Positions 33,521 to 42,119 are shown, numbered from the stretch's first letter. The stretch is 64,000 nucleotides of DNA from JAXLYX01 sp046351215 (GCA_046351215.1 JAXLYX010000008.1:62001-126000), one strand, 5' to 3'. Numbers and translations: made by a program. The notes: generated by a model from the sequence alone, not told the origin.

Positions 33521-34384
33521 ATGACCTCCGATGCCGCGAAGCCCCGTCCCGACGACTCCGCCGTGCGCGTGGCGCTCTGGCGCGCGCTGCACGTGCTCGC
33601 CGACGACCCCCCGCACGTGCTCGAGGACGAGGTCGGTCTCGCCCTCGTCGCTCCCGATCCGGACTGGCGGAAGCGGCCCGACATGAGCGCGTTCACGAGG
33701 CCCTTCCGAGCCTCGATCGTGGCCCGTGCGCGCTTCGTCGAAGACCTCGTCGCCGGAGAGGCGACGCGCGGTGTGGACCAATACGTCCTGCTCGGAGCGG
33801 GGCTCGACACGTTCGCCCAGCGTCGGGCCGAGCTCGGTGCGCGCCTGCGCGTCTTCGAGATCGACGCGCCGACGACGCAGGCCTGGAAGCGAGAGCGGCT
33901 CGGCGAGCTCGGCCTCGGGATCCCGCCGTTCCTCCACTTCGTGCCCGTCGACTTCGAGCGCAGCGACGCTTGGCTCCCGCACCTCGTCGCCGCGGGCTTC
34001 GACGCGGCGCGGCCTGCGATCGTCGCGTCCACCGGTGTGAGCATGTACCTCACGAAGGACGCGATCGCGGCGACCTTGCGCGAGGTCGCGTCGCTCGCCG
34101 CGGGCACGACCCTGGTGATGTCGTTCCTCCTCCCGATCGAGCTGGCCGAGCCCGAGATGCGTCCGGGCATCGAGGCGGCCGAGCGCGGCGCCCGCGCGAA
34201 CGGGACCCCCTGGCGGAGCTTCTTCACGCCGGACGAGATACTCGACCTCGCGCGCGAGGCGGGTTTCCGCACGGTGGCCCACGTGTCGGCCGACGAGCTC
34301 ACGCAGCGCTACTTCGCGGGCCGTCCCGACGGTCTGCGATTGCCGAGCCGCTCCGAGGAGCTCCTCGTCGCCCGGACGGGCTGA
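33521..34384 (+). CDS. Leucine carboxyl methyltransferase-like (TIGR00027) SAM methyltransferase
   Basis: A 287-residue protein. Matches the SAM-dependent methyltransferase family that includes PPM1/LCMT-like enzymes and Mycobacterium Rv-type TIGR00027: AFTRPFRASIVARARFVEDL near the N-terminus, QYVLLGAGLDTFAQRR as the SAM loop, LRVFEIDAPTTQAWKRERL, then ASTGVSMYLTKDAIAATLRE and a C-terminal RTVAHVSADELTQRYF. O- or carboxyl methylation is the family reaction; the target is unknown. Start ATG after GCGGGAGCC. It lies 58 bp after LysR on the same strand and might share its transcript. Confidence 0.85.
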   Translation: MTSDAAKPRPDDSAVRVALWRALHVLADDPPHVLEDEVGLALVAPDPDWRKRPDMSAFTRPFRASIVARARFVEDLVAGEATRGVDQYVLLGAGLDTFAQRRAELGARLRVFEIDAPTTQAWKRERLGELGLGIPPFLHFVPVDFERSDAWLPHLVAAGFDAARPAIVASTGVSMYLTKDAIAATLREVASLAAGTTLVMSFLLPIELAEPEMRPGIEAAERGARANGTPWRSFFTPDEILDLAREAGFRTVAHVSADELTQRYFAGRPDGLRLPSRSEELLVARTG

Positions 34385-34406
34385 GCGGAGGGGGAATCCC
34401 GCGCTC

Positions 34407-34438
34407 GTGCGCGCACGGGCTCGCGGGCGTGCGCGCAC
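34407..34438 (+). promoter_or_regulatory. Twin GTGCGCGCAC enhancer sites
   Basis: Two identical 10-bp palindromes GTGCGCGCAC at 34407-34416 and 34429-34438, centres 22 bp (two helix turns) apart, lie 66 bp upstream of the sigma-54 promoter at 34504. The same palindrome sits at the same distance before two other sigma-54 promoters in the window. This layout is that of an upstream activator sequence for a bacterial enhancer-binding protein. Confidence 0.8.
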
Positions 34439-34503
34439 GCCGACGAATCCGCGGACCGGCGGCTCGTGTCGCGAATTCACTGGCGAAATCGTCGGGCGGC
34501 GTC

Positions 34504-34519
34504 TGGCACGGACCCTGCT
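34504..34519 (+). promoter_or_regulatory. Sigma-54 promoter (-24/-12)
   Basis: TGGCACG-GACC-CTGCT matches the sigma-54 consensus TGGCACG-N4-TTGCW at all but one position, with the invariant GG and GC correctly spaced. It lies 36 bp before the ATG of the P-domain lipoprotein. A GAATTC is placed exactly 31 bp upstream of the first T and the activator sites are further up. Confidence 0.88.
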
Positions 34520-34555
34520 TCGGCATCCCGGAGAGGCGCACGGTCGCGCACGGGG

Positions 34556-35968
34556 ATGACGATGACGAAGACGAAACTCGGGATGGTGATGGTGCTCGGA
34601 CTCTGGGCTCTCGGCTGCGACGGGGGCACCGTCGATGGCACCTCGGGGGCGAACGGCTCCGGGGATCCCGGAGCCGGGGACGCGGGCATGCAGGCACCGC
34701 CGGCGGTCTGCGGCAACGGGATCGTGGAGGCGGGCGAGGTCTGCGACGGCACGGTGCCGGCCGAGACCAGTTGCTCCACCTTCGGCTTCGACGGGGGAAC
34801 CGTCAGCTGCAGCCTCGATTGCCTCGAGGTCCGCGTCGACAACTGCACGGTCGCGCCGCGCACCCTCACGGTGAATTCGACCGCGGCCCTGACCGACAAC
34901 GGCTACGACGGGACGATCGGATCGATGACCTGTCTCGACTTCGTGGTGCCCGACAATGCGAAGGGCATCGTCGAGGAGACCGGCTTCGCGGTCACGCTCG
35001 CGATGGACCACACCTTCGTCGGCGATCTCGTCGTGAAGCTGGTCGCTCCGTCCGGCCACGTGGGCACGCTCCTGCATCGACCTGGCATCTATGCGGGTCC
35101 GGACGACGGGACGAACGTCGGTGGCACGAATTCGAACCTCGACTCGGCCTATCCCATCACGCTGCAGCGTGGGATCGGCGGCTTCAAGAGCGACTCCGTC
35201 GGCAAGAACCTGACGACGACGCAGGCGGCGTGTCGCGACGACGGCTACTGCAAGTTCGTCGCCGAGGCGGACGCCGGTCCCTTCCAGATCGAGCACGAGC
35301 ACATCGGTGGCACGTGGCGGGTCTGCATCGGCGATGCGGCGGGCGGTGACGCCGGCACGGTGAAGACCGCGACGCTCACGCTCTCGCCGACGGCGAACGG
35401 CTTGCCCGAGGTCGAGGGCGGCGAGCCGCTCGTCACCGCGATCCCGGACGGAACGTTCGACGGAACGGCCGCGTCGATGGTCTGCCGCGCCTACGACTTC
35501 ACGGGCCTCGACACGAAGCTCACGACGCACGACCTCCGTGCGGCCTTCCACATCCAGCATCCGAACGTCGGCGACCTCGTGTTCGCCCTCGTCGATCCCG
35601 ATGGGGAGCTGCATTCGCTCGGCGTGCGCGCGGGCGTGAGCGAGGACGCCTCCGGCCAGGGTGCGGGTCCGGGCGTGGTCGCGAACCTCGCGTCGACCGA
35701 CCGGCTCTGGTTCTTCGTCGGGCCCTACGCGGGGGCCGAGCCGGAGCCCTTCGAGACGCGTGGCCTCGAGCTCGCCACCGACGCGACCTACTGCCCGGGC
35801 GGCGAGTGCCACGTGCGCGCGACCTCCGGCGCCCTGCCCTGGCTCGCCGCGGACGAGACGATCGGCACGATGTCGAAGGGGGCCTACAAGCTCTGCGTCG
35901 GCGATGCCGTGCCCGGCAACGCCGGCACCTTCACCTACGGAATCCTGTCGGTCGGCTTCGATCCCTGA
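34556..35968 (+). CDS. Lipoprotein with two proprotein-convertase P-domains, sigma-54 dependent
   Basis: A 470-residue lipoprotein (lipobox in LWALGC, Cys21). A Cys-rich stretch CGNGIVEAGEVCDGTVPAE resembles the myxobacterial DUF4215 Cys-rich repeat. Two P/Homo-B domains follow: the first around DHTFVGDLVVKLVAPSGHVG with a trailing GGTWRVCIGDAAGGDAGTV, the second around HIQHPNVGDLVFALVDPDG with GAYKLCVGDAVPGNAGTF. P-domains usually cap proteases, but no protease domain is present. It is probably a surface or adhesive protein. Start at the ATG after CGCACGGGG. The sigma-54 promoter at 34504 links it to the globin genes. Confidence 0.8.
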   Translation: MTMTKTKLGMVMVLGLWALGCDGGTVDGTSGANGSGDPGAGDAGMQAPPAVCGNGIVEAGEVCDGTVPAETSCSTFGFDGGTVSCSLDCLEVRVDNCTVAPRTLTVNSTAALTDNGYDGTIGSMTCLDFVVPDNAKGIVEETGFAVTLAMDHTFVGDLVVKLVAPSGHVGTLLHRPGIYAGPDDGTNVGGTNSNLDSAYPITLQRGIGGFKSDSVGKNLTTTQAACRDDGYCKFVAEADAGPFQIEHEHIGGTWRVCIGDAAGGDAGTVKTATLTLSPTANGLPEVEGGEPLVTAIPDGTFDGTAASMVCRAYDFTGLDTKLTTHDLRAAFHIQHPNVGDLVFALVDPDGELHSLGVRAGVSEDASGQGAGPGVVANLASTDRLWFFVGPYAGAEPEPFETRGLELATDATYCPGGECHVRATSGALPWLAADETIGTMSKGAYKLCVGDAVPGNAGTFTYGILSVGFDP

Positions 35969-36020
35969 GGCCGTCCCCCCGGGGATCCCCAAACGCCCCG
36001 AGATCCGGTATACGCGAACG

Positions 36021-36446
36021 ATGGGCGTCCGGTTCGAGACCGATCGGTATCCCGTCGTCATCGTCCGCTTTCCCCCGAGCGGCTCGGTCGAGGAAGTACA
36101 CGCGTGGTACGACGCGGTCGCGACGTACCTCGAGGAGGCGCCCGCGCCGATCGCGTTCGTCGACGACCTCCGTGCGATCGAGTTCGGGTCGGCGAACGGC
36201 GCGCAGCGACGCGTCGCGGCCGATCGCCACGACGACCTGATCCGGCGGTTCTCGGACAAGCATGCGGGCAACGCGCGTCTCGTCGACGGTCACCTCGTCG
36301 CCGCGGTCCTCCGCGTCTTCGACTGGCTCTCGCCCGCGCCGTGGCCCCTCGCCACGTTCCGCGACGAGGAGGCCGCCGTCGGCTGGTGTCTCGAGCGCGT
36401 GCGCGAGAAGGGCGGTGGCCCGCCCCGGGGTGACGGGCCAGGATGA
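36021..36446 (+). CDS. Hypothetical cytosolic protein, SpoIIAA-like fold possible
   Basis: A 141-residue protein with no signal. It reads MGVRFETDRYPVVIVRFPPSG then VEEVHAWYDAVATYLEEAP and IAFVDDLRAIEFGSANGAQRR, an alternating alpha/beta pattern like the SpoIIAA/STAS-type or STAS-like fold often seen in myxobacteria. No clear catalytic residues. Its stop overlaps the ATG of the next gene, an FAD oxidase lipoprotein (ATGA at 36443-36446). Translational coupling suggests a shared role, but the nature of that role is not clear. Confidence 0.6.
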   Translation: MGVRFETDRYPVVIVRFPPSGSVEEVHAWYDAVATYLEEAPAPIAFVDDLRAIEFGSANGAQRRVAADRHDDLIRRFSDKHAGNARLVDGHLVAAVLRVFDWLSPAPWPLATFRDEEAAVGWCLERVREKGGGPPRGDGPG

Positions 36447-37837
36447 GCCTCCGCATGGCGCGTGCATCCCTCCTGCTCGTCTTCCTCCTCCTCGTGGCGT
36501 GTGGCGCGGAGGACGTACGTCCCGTCTACCCCGTGACCCGCGTCGTCGTCGTGGGTGCCGGCATGGCGGGGCTGACCACCGCGCACGCCCTCGATGCCGC
36601 GGGCTACGACGTCGTGGTGCTCGAAGCGAGGAACCGCATCGGCGGCCGGATCCACACGGTGGACGTCGGCGGAGTCGCCATCGACGAAGGAGCCGCCTGG
36701 CTCCACAGCACGGGGAACAATCCACTCGTCGACGTCGCGCGGGCGTACGGTCTCTCGACGATCCCCGACGACGTCGACGGCATCGCGCGCGCGGTGAGCA
36801 CGACCCACGGTGTCTACTCGACCGCGGAGATCGACGCGGCCTTCGATCGTTCCGACGCCTTCTTCCCGCGCCTTCCCGCGCTGCGTCGATCGCTCGGGCC
36901 GCTCGCTCCGGTGGCGGACGGCATCGACGCCTACGTCGCCGGGCTCGGCCTCGACGGTCGGTCCTCCACGCTGACGCGCGGCATGCTCTCCCGCAGCTAT
37001 TTCGAGCTCGACTATGCGGCTCCGCTCGCTCTCCAATCGCTCCGCTGGGCGGACGAGGATGCCGACGTCGTCGGAGGCGATCGGCTGATCGTCGGGGGTT
37101 ACCGGGGTCTCGTCGACAAGCTCGCGGAGGGCCTCGACGTCCGCCTCGGCGAGGTCGTCGATCGCATCGCGTACGACCCCACGGGGGTCGTCGTGCACTC
37201 GACGAGCGGCGACGTCTCCGCCTCCCACGTGGTCGTGACCGTGCCCCTCGGCGTCCTCCGCGCGAACGCGATCGCCTTCGATCCTCCCCTACCGACCGAG
37301 AAGACGGCCGCCATCGCGCGCCTCGATCTCTCGAACCTCGAGAAGGTCGTCCTCCGCTTCGACACCGCGTTCTGGACGGAGATCGCCGACGACACCGGCC
37401 TCGTCCTCTCCGACGTCGAGGGCGAGATGCCCGGCTTCTTCGACCTGACGGCCGAGGCCGGTGCGCCGACGCTCGTCGTCCTCTACGGCGGCGCCTATGC
37501 GCGCACCGCCCAGGCGACGCTCTCCGACGCGCAGCTCGTGGCACGGGCGCTCGCGAACCTCGAGACGCTGCTCGGGCGTGCCGTTCCCACCCCGATGGCG
37601 ACCCACGTCACGCATTGGACGACCGATCCGTTCGCGCGCGGCGCCTACTCCTACGTTCCCGTCGGAGCCTCGCCCGACGACATGCGCCTCTACGGCCAGC
37701 CGGTCGCCGATCGGGTCTTCTTCGCCGGCGAAGCCACGAGCTTCTCGGTCTCCGCGACGGTGCACGCGGCGTTCCTCTCCGGTGTGGACGCGGCCCGCCG
37801 TCTCGGCGTTTCGAACCCACGGATCCCCGGGTACTGA
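36443..37837 (+). CDS. FAD-dependent amine oxidase, exported lipoprotein
   Basis: A 464-residue flavoprotein: signal MSLRMARASLLLVFLLLVAC with the lipid Cys20, then RVVVVGAGMAGLTTAHAL (dinucleotide-binding fold, GxGxxG, about residues 37-43), VVLEARNRIGGRIHTVDVGG (FAD-binding motif) and VAIDEGAAWLH. The C-terminal FAD block is YGQPVADRVFFAGEATS. It matches the flavin monoamine/polyamine oxidase family, but export as a lipoprotein is unusual; flavoproteins usually reach the periplasm by the Tat route and no twin-Arg motif is seen. Coupled (ATGA) to the preceding hypothetical protein. Confidence 0.85.
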   Translation: MSLRMARASLLLVFLLLVACGAEDVRPVYPVTRVVVVGAGMAGLTTAHALDAAGYDVVVLEARNRIGGRIHTVDVGGVAIDEGAAWLHSTGNNPLVDVARAYGLSTIPDDVDGIARAVSTTHGVYSTAEIDAAFDRSDAFFPRLPALRRSLGPLAPVADGIDAYVAGLGLDGRSSTLTRGMLSRSYFELDYAAPLALQSLRWADEDADVVGGDRLIVGGYRGLVDKLAEGLDVRLGEVVDRIAYDPTGVVVHSTSGDVSASHVVVTVPLGVLRANAIAFDPPLPTEKTAAIARLDLSNLEKVVLRFDTAFWTEIADDTGLVLSDVEGEMPGFFDLTAEAGAPTLVVLYGGAYARTAQATLSDAQLVARALANLETLLGRAVPTPMATHVTHWTTDPFARGAYSYVPVGASPDDMRLYGQPVADRVFFAGEATSFSVSATVHAAFLSGVDAARRLGVSNPRIPGY

Positions 37838-37892
37838 GGCGATCGGGCGGCGGGACCTTCCTCGCCCCGCGTCGATCGGCGATGCTTCCTGC

Positions 37893-38651
37893 ATGGGAAT
37901 CGGGACGAAGTCGTCGGTGTCCGGCCGGCACGCGAGGATCCGGGGCCATGGGTTGGCCGTCGCGATGCTCGCTCTCCTCGGCACGTCCTGCGACGACGCC
38001 CCGGCTCCGGACGCGGAGCTCTCGACCGAGCTCGTCCCGACGCAGACGCCCGAGTACTACGTCGCCCAGGCGAACCTCTACTTCGACACGCTCGACACGC
38101 GGGCCGATCCGAGCCTCGTGCCGAACTACGCCCCGCTCGTCGCTCGCTGGGAGTGGCCGCCGTGGCTCTACCTGACGGGATACGGGCGCGACAACATGAT
38201 CGAGAGCACGCGCTCGGCCCTCGCGGTCGACCCCTCGACCGTGCCGACCCGCGACTGCCGCTTCTTCCCGGTGCAGCCCTTCGCCCGATGCCGCGTCTCG
38301 TTCCAGTACGCCGAGGGGCCGTGCGGCATCTACGAGGAGTTCACGTTCGACGACGAAGGCGAGATGACGTTCATCGAGGCCTGGTCCGTCTTCCCCGAGA
38401 CGCTCCCGACCTCGGATCCGAACGACCTCTGGGCCGAGGGGCCGAACGTGCACCGGCTCTCGACGAAGATCCCCGGGCTCGGCAACGCCACCGGCACGAT
38501 CGACCTCGCGTCCCCGGCGATGCAGCACGCGGCGGAGCACGATCCGGAGGTCGCCGACTTCGTTCGGAGGGCGAACGACTTCTGGTCCACCTGGCTCGAC
38601 GCCCTGCTCGCCGCCGGCAACGACTACTTCGCGCGCGGCTGCGGCTGGTGA
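37893..38651 (+). CDS. Secreted or lipid-anchored protein, unknown
   Basis: A 252-residue protein with an N-terminal hydrophobic segment (GLAVAMLALLGTSC, a weak lipobox at Cys33). A soluble region with four cysteines follows (RDCRFFPVQP, ARCRVSFQYA, EGPCGIYEE and the C-terminal RGCGW), suggesting disulfides. LYFDTLDTRADPSLVPNYAP and EFTFDDEGEMTFIEAWSV resemble the NTF2/SnoaL-like fold (a small alpha+beta cone), but this is only a guess. Exported; no family assigned. Follows the amine oxidase on the same strand by 55 bp. Ends before a strong hairpin. Confidence 0.6.
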   Translation: MGIGTKSSVSGRHARIRGHGLAVAMLALLGTSCDDAPAPDAELSTELVPTQTPEYYVAQANLYFDTLDTRADPSLVPNYAPLVARWEWPPWLYLTGYGRDNMIESTRSALAVDPSTVPTRDCRFFPVQPFARCRVSFQYAEGPCGIYEEFTFDDEGEMTFIEAWSVFPETLPTSDPNDLWAEGPNVHRLSTKIPGLGNATGTIDLASPAMQHAAEHDPEVADFVRRANDFWSTWLDALLAAGNDYFARGCGW

Positions 38652-38654
38652 GTC

Positions 38655-38687
38655 GCGGCCGATCCGTCCACTCGTCGGATCGGCCGC
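38655..38687. terminator. Strong bidirectional hairpin terminator
   Basis: Arms GCGGCCGATCCG (38655-38666) and CGGATCGGCCGC (38676-38687) pair over 12 bp with a 9-base loop. It lies between two convergent lipoprotein genes, starting just after the plus-strand stop. No U-run. Confidence 0.75.
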
Positions 38688-38699
38688 ACGGCGCTTCCC

Positions 38700-39572
38700 T
38701 CAGGGCGGAGGCGCGTCGGCCGAGCTCTCGACGCCGACGCGCTCGAAGTCCCCGTACTCGTCGAGCCGAGCCGTGAGCACGAGGGTCTCGAGGTCGCCGT
38801 GGCAGTCGCGATCCCGGCGCGCGACGATGCGCATCGTGCCGCTCGCCGCGTCGGCCTCGAGGCTGAACGCCCAGCTCAACGCGACGGGCGCGGAGACTCC
38901 GAGCCAGGACACGGCCTCGGGATCGCGCACCCACGTCGGCCTGCACGGGGGAGGGCTCGGACGTTCCGGGATGCTGGTGGGGAACTGCCGTTCCGAGGGC
39001 GACGCCAGGCGACGCGCCATCGCGATCGACTCGTAGACCCGACGCAGCCGCTCCTCGCCACGGAGCCGCTCGCGCAAGCCCTCGGGCGGCGGCGAGGCCG
39101 GATCGCGCTCCAGCGTCGTCGTCCCCACCTCGCCGAGGCCGGCGGCGACCACGCGCGAGGCGACGCGGGGAGACCGTCGCCAATCCCCCTCGGTCGGTAC
39201 GTCGAAATGGATCATCACCGGGACGATGTCGGGCAACGAATCGGAGAGCGTCGCCGACCAGGTCGTCGGCGTCTGGCCCCGGACGAGCTCGATCACGGCG
39301 CAGCGATCGGGGCGCGGGTAGCAGAGCAAGCCGTCGAAGACCGACCCGTCGAGCAGGAAGACGTGCAGGAAGACGTCCCCCTCCGTGAATTGGAAGTTCG
39401 CGCGCGGATCGAGCGTGACGTGCCCGCGCAGGTCGATGACCTCGACGCCCGTCACGGGCTCCGGCGTCGTCGTCGGAGGGGAGCTCGCTCGCGGACCGCA
39501 TGCGGCGAGACCGAGGGCCCACACGACGAGAGCGAGGGGACGGAGCCCCGGATGCTGGCGCGGCGTGCTCAT
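38700..39572 (-). CDS. Lipoprotein, unknown
   Basis: A 290-residue protein starting MSTPRQHPGLRPLALVVWALG with lipobox LAAC (Cys25) and a Pro/Thr linker. The body is beta-rich (VEVIDLRGHVTLDPRANFQF, VFLHVFLLDGSVFDGLLC, PVMIHFDVPTEGDWRR). No family recognised. Three lone cysteines (LLCYPRPDRC and PPPCRP). Translationally coupled by ATGA (39569-39572) to the upstream exported protein, so the pair form an exported two-gene unit on the minus strand. Confidence 0.7.
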   Translation of the reverse strand: MSTPRQHPGLRPLALVVWALGLAACGPRASSPPTTTPEPVTGVEVIDLRGHVTLDPRANFQFTEGDVFLHVFLLDGSVFDGLLCYPRPDRCAVIELVRGQTPTTWSATLSDSLPDIVPVMIHFDVPTEGDWRRSPRVASRVVAAGLGEVGTTTLERDPASPPPEGLRERLRGEERLRRVYESIAMARRLASPSERQFPTSIPERPSPPPCRPTWVRDPEAVSWLGVSAPVALSWAFSLEADAASGTMRIVARRDRDCHGDLETLVLTARLDEYGDFERVGVESSADAPPP

Positions 39573-40177
39573 GGCGTCCTCCGATAGGTGAGGGTGTAGC
39601 GGATGTCGTCCGGCAGACGCGAGGACTCGACGCGCACGCTGTGGCGGAGCGTGTTCCCGTCTTCCGAGACGCGGAACGTGTGCCGTCCGGATCCCCCGTC
39701 GCTGACGCTGTCGAGGATCAGCACTCCGTCCGACGTCATCGTGTAGCGGATGCGGATGGCGTCGCCGCCCGCACTGCGGGCCGGTTGCCACGCGCCGGGA
39801 GCGGCGGCGGTGTTGCGACCGTGGCCGAGGTCCACGCGCACGCGTCCGCTCGCGACCTCGATGTGCAGCGTCGGAATGGGTGGGTTCGATTCGAGGAGGC
39901 GTGACCTCGCGGTAGGCTTGCCGAGCGCGAAGAGATCCTCGATGCCGGCCTCGACACCGCGCTCGATCGCCGCCCGCCCTCCGTCGCCCGCGTGATTGCT
40001 CCACGTGCCCGTGAGGCGCGCGGAGGGATCCCCGGGCTCCTGCGCGCCGATCGAGGCGCTCGACGCGAAGAGCGCCGTCGTGGCGAGCACGAGCGCCGCG
40101 ACGCGTCGTCGCGGGATCCTCGCGTCGGCCTCTCCCGCTCCGCGCCGACCTCGAAGGAGCTCCGATCCTCGCTGCAT
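39569..40177 (-). CDS. Exported protein, unknown
   Basis: A 202-residue protein with a long basic N-terminus (MQRGSELLRGRRGAGEADAR), then a hydrophobic signal AALVLATTALFASSASIGAQ. The mature part is beta-rich: LTGTWSNHAGDGGRAAIERG, PTLHIEVASGRVRVDLG, IRYTMTSDGVLILDS, RHTFRVSEDGNTLRHSVRV. This lipocalin-like alternation suggests a small beta barrel. ATG at 40177 (GGAGG 8 bases upstream) is preferred to GTG at 40186. First of a coupled pair with the following lipoprotein. Confidence 0.65.
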   Translation of the reverse strand: MQRGSELLRGRRGAGEADARIPRRRVAALVLATTALFASSASIGAQEPGDPSARLTGTWSNHAGDGGRAAIERGVEAGIEDLFALGKPTARSRLLESNPPIPTLHIEVASGRVRVDLGHGRNTAAAPGAWQPARSAGGDAIRIRYTMTSDGVLILDSVSDGGSGRHTFRVSEDGNTLRHSVRVESSRLPDDIRYTLTYRRTP

Positions 40178-40368
40178 GGCGCCCACCTCCCCGTGCGGCG
40201 ACGACGCCGCGACCCCCGCGGACGATACCCCGGCTCGGGGGAGTGGGACTCGGATTCTCGCCGGTGCATCCTCTCGCGCACGGCAAGCGCCGAAGTGACC
40301 GCGCAGGCGACGGCCCAGGCCGAGCTTGTCGCCCCATCGGACGGTGCCTAGATGCCGTGGGGGCGGGC

Positions 40369-41391
40369 GTGCACGAGATCCATCGGCGAATCCTCGAGAT
40401 CAATTCCGCGCGTTCGGCGCTCTTCGTGGCGGACGAGCCCGCGCGGACGCGCTATCGGGCGAGGCATCCCACGTACCTCGGCGCGGTGAAGTGCATGGAC
40501 GGGCGCGTCCTCTTCCCCGTGCTGACGAAGACGCCGCTCGGCATCGTGTATCCGTACCGAGCCATCGGCGGACGTCCGGAGGTCTGGTGGCCGAGCTTCC
40601 TCGGCCGCGTGCGCGCGTTCGTCGAGCAGGCGATGCGCGATGGCCAGCGTGCGGTCGCCTTCCTCACCTACCACCACAGCGAGAGCGATCCGCACCTCGG
40701 CTGCGCCGGCTGGGAGTTCCACACCGACGCGGCGCGCGCGCACGCCGATCGACTCGCCGCGGATCTCTCGGGAGTGTTCGGGGATGCGCTCGTGCCGATC
40801 GTCGCGAACGTCGAGACCGACCGCGACGTGCTCACGCTGCACGGGCCGTCGGGCGACGTCTCGGGCGAGGCGGTGATCGGGCTCGACGACGACGGGATCT
40901 CGGCTGCGATCGGGGGCGCGTTCCCGACGATCGATCCGGGCGTGCGTCGCGACCTCGTTCCCCTGTTGCGTGGGAACGCGCTCCGCGTCGAGGAGCTCCG
41001 CGGGGAGCCGAAGGATCTCGACGCGAAGGCCCATCACGAGCGCATCCTCGCCGTGGGGCAGGGGTTCGACTGGCTCTACCAGGAGAACCTCGCGCTGATC
41101 ATCAACGACGCGGATCCGGGGCTCGCCGCGTCGATCGCGGTGGCCGCCGCGATCCTCCGCAAGAACCTCGAGAGCGCGCCCGCGGACGAGGAATTCACGA
41201 TCCTGACCTGCGTCCCCTACCAGGCGCCGGGCATCGACCACCGGCAGGCGGTCGCCCGGGCTCGAGGTCTCCGCGACTTCGCGAGCGAGGTCGTCCGACG
41301 GTCCGAGCCCGAGCTCGCCTCGTGCCCGCGCTTCCACGCGCTGGCGGGCGTCGTGTGGGCGCCGGCGAAGCGGTTCGAGCCCATCCTCTAG
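40369..41391 (+). CDS. Beta-carbonic-anhydrase/CsoSCA-like zinc protein
   Basis: A 340-residue protein. With the GTG start at 40369, C42-x-D44-x-R46 (AVKCMDGRVLF) and H109-x-x-C112 (PHLGCAGW) reproduce the zinc motif of beta-carbonic anhydrases and of the carboxysomal CsoSCA enzyme. The other parts (YPYRAIGGRPEVWW, LYQENLALIINDADPG) are not shared with ordinary beta-CAs. No other carboxysome gene is nearby, so a different zinc hydrolase role is possible. A second GTG at 40357 is also open; GGGGGCGGG precedes 40369. Stands alone on its strand. Confidence 0.65.
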   Translation: MHEIHRRILEINSARSALFVADEPARTRYRARHPTYLGAVKCMDGRVLFPVLTKTPLGIVYPYRAIGGRPEVWWPSFLGRVRAFVEQAMRDGQRAVAFLTYHHSESDPHLGCAGWEFHTDAARAHADRLAADLSGVFGDALVPIVANVETDRDVLTLHGPSGDVSGEAVIGLDDDGISAAIGGAFPTIDPGVRRDLVPLLRGNALRVEELRGEPKDLDAKAHHERILAVGQGFDWLYQENLALIINDADPGLAASIAVAAAILRKNLESAPADEEFTILTCVPYQAPGIDHRQAVARARGLRDFASEVVRRSEPELASCPRFHALAGVVWAPAKRFEPIL

Positions 41392-41415
41392 CGCGGCGAT
41401 CCGGCGCTCGCTCGC

Positions 41416-41862
41416 CTACGGCGTCGCGAGGAGCTCCGCCTGCGCCTCGAGGAAGGCGCGGTAGTAGCCCTCGATCGTCGCGCCGCTCTCGAGCGACGCG
41501 ACGGAGCCGTCGTCGTCGAGGATCTCCTGCGGGCCTTCCACGAAGAACGTGATCACGGCGGCGTCGCTCTCGTCGTCGGGGACGTGGAAGGTGTGGACGG
41601 AGCCGGCCGGCTCGTGCACGTACGTGCCGGGCTCGGCGATCCAGTCGTAGTCGTCGTAGCGCCAGCGCCCGGCGTGCGTGATCGCGTGCACGTCCCCGAG
41701 GTGACGGTGTCGGGGCAGCATCGCGCCGGGCTGGGCGCGCATCATCATCGCGTAGCGCTTCCCGTCGGGATCCACGCGGAGCATCCGGATCTCGATCCCC
41801 GGGAGCACCTCGGCCCAGGGAAGCTGCTCGACGGCCAAGGGCCGTCCCACATCCGTCGTCAT
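41416..41862 (-). CDS. Cupin, 2,4'-dihydroxyacetophenone-dioxygenase-like
   Basis: A 148-residue single-domain cupin. LPRHRHLGDVHAITHAGRWRY has the two His and Asp/Glu pattern of cupin motif 1. EPGTYVHEPAGSVHTFHVP supplies the His of motif 2. Overall similar to DAD and ChrR-type cupins of the acetophenone dioxygenase group. Family knowledge: such metal cupins cleave C-C bonds with O2, but many members are sensors. No aromatic pathway genes are adjacent. ATG start chosen at 41862, with no other start nearby. Convergent with the CA-like gene. Confidence 0.75.
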   Translation of the reverse strand: MTTDVGRPLAVEQLPWAEVLPGIEIRMLRVDPDGKRYAMMMRAQPGAMLPRHRHLGDVHAITHAGRWRYDDYDWIAEPGTYVHEPAGSVHTFHVPDDESDAAVITFFVEGPQEILDDDGSVASLESGATIEGYYRAFLEAQAELLATP

Positions 41863-41960
41863 GCGTCGCCTCTCGTCGATGCGGGCGCGCCGGCGCCGCG
41901 GCAGGACGCTACCACGGCATCGTCGGATCGAGCGGGATGCTGACGGCTCTCGCGGCTCGC

Positions 41961-41991
41961 GTGCGCGCACGGTGGAACGCCGTGCGCGCAC
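41961..41991 (+). promoter_or_regulatory. Twin GTGCGCGCAC enhancer sites
   Basis: Palindromes at 41961-41970 and 41982-41991, centres 21 bp apart. The nearer one ends 66 bp before the first T of the sigma-54 element, the same spacing as at 34438/34504. Probable binding sites of an enhancer-binding activator. Confidence 0.8.
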
Positions 41992-42056
41992 GTCGCGTTT
42001 CGGGGGCGAGCGAAGGCGCGTGGCGGAATTCGCCTCGAAAACAGCGAAATCGAGCT

Positions 42057-42072
42057 TGGCACGAGCCGTGCA
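42057..42072 (+). promoter_or_regulatory. Sigma-54 promoter (-24/-12)
   Basis: TGGCACG-AGCC-GTGCA matches consensus TGGCACG-N4-TTGCW at all but one position. It lies 48 bp before the ATG at 42120. GAATTC at 42026 is 31 bp before its first T. Confidence 0.88.
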
Positions 42073-42119
42073 AATGCCTCTCTCGACCGGCCACGAGGCC
42101 GCCATCGGAGGGAAGAGGA

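Larger units (their letters stand above)
41863..42119. other. Intergenic region with sigma-54 regulatory elements
   Basis: A 257-bp spacer without a gene, upstream of the lipoprotein/globin/kinase operon. Contains twin activator palindromes, GAATTC at 42026-42031 and the sigma-54 promoter at 42057. Confidence 0.75.
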
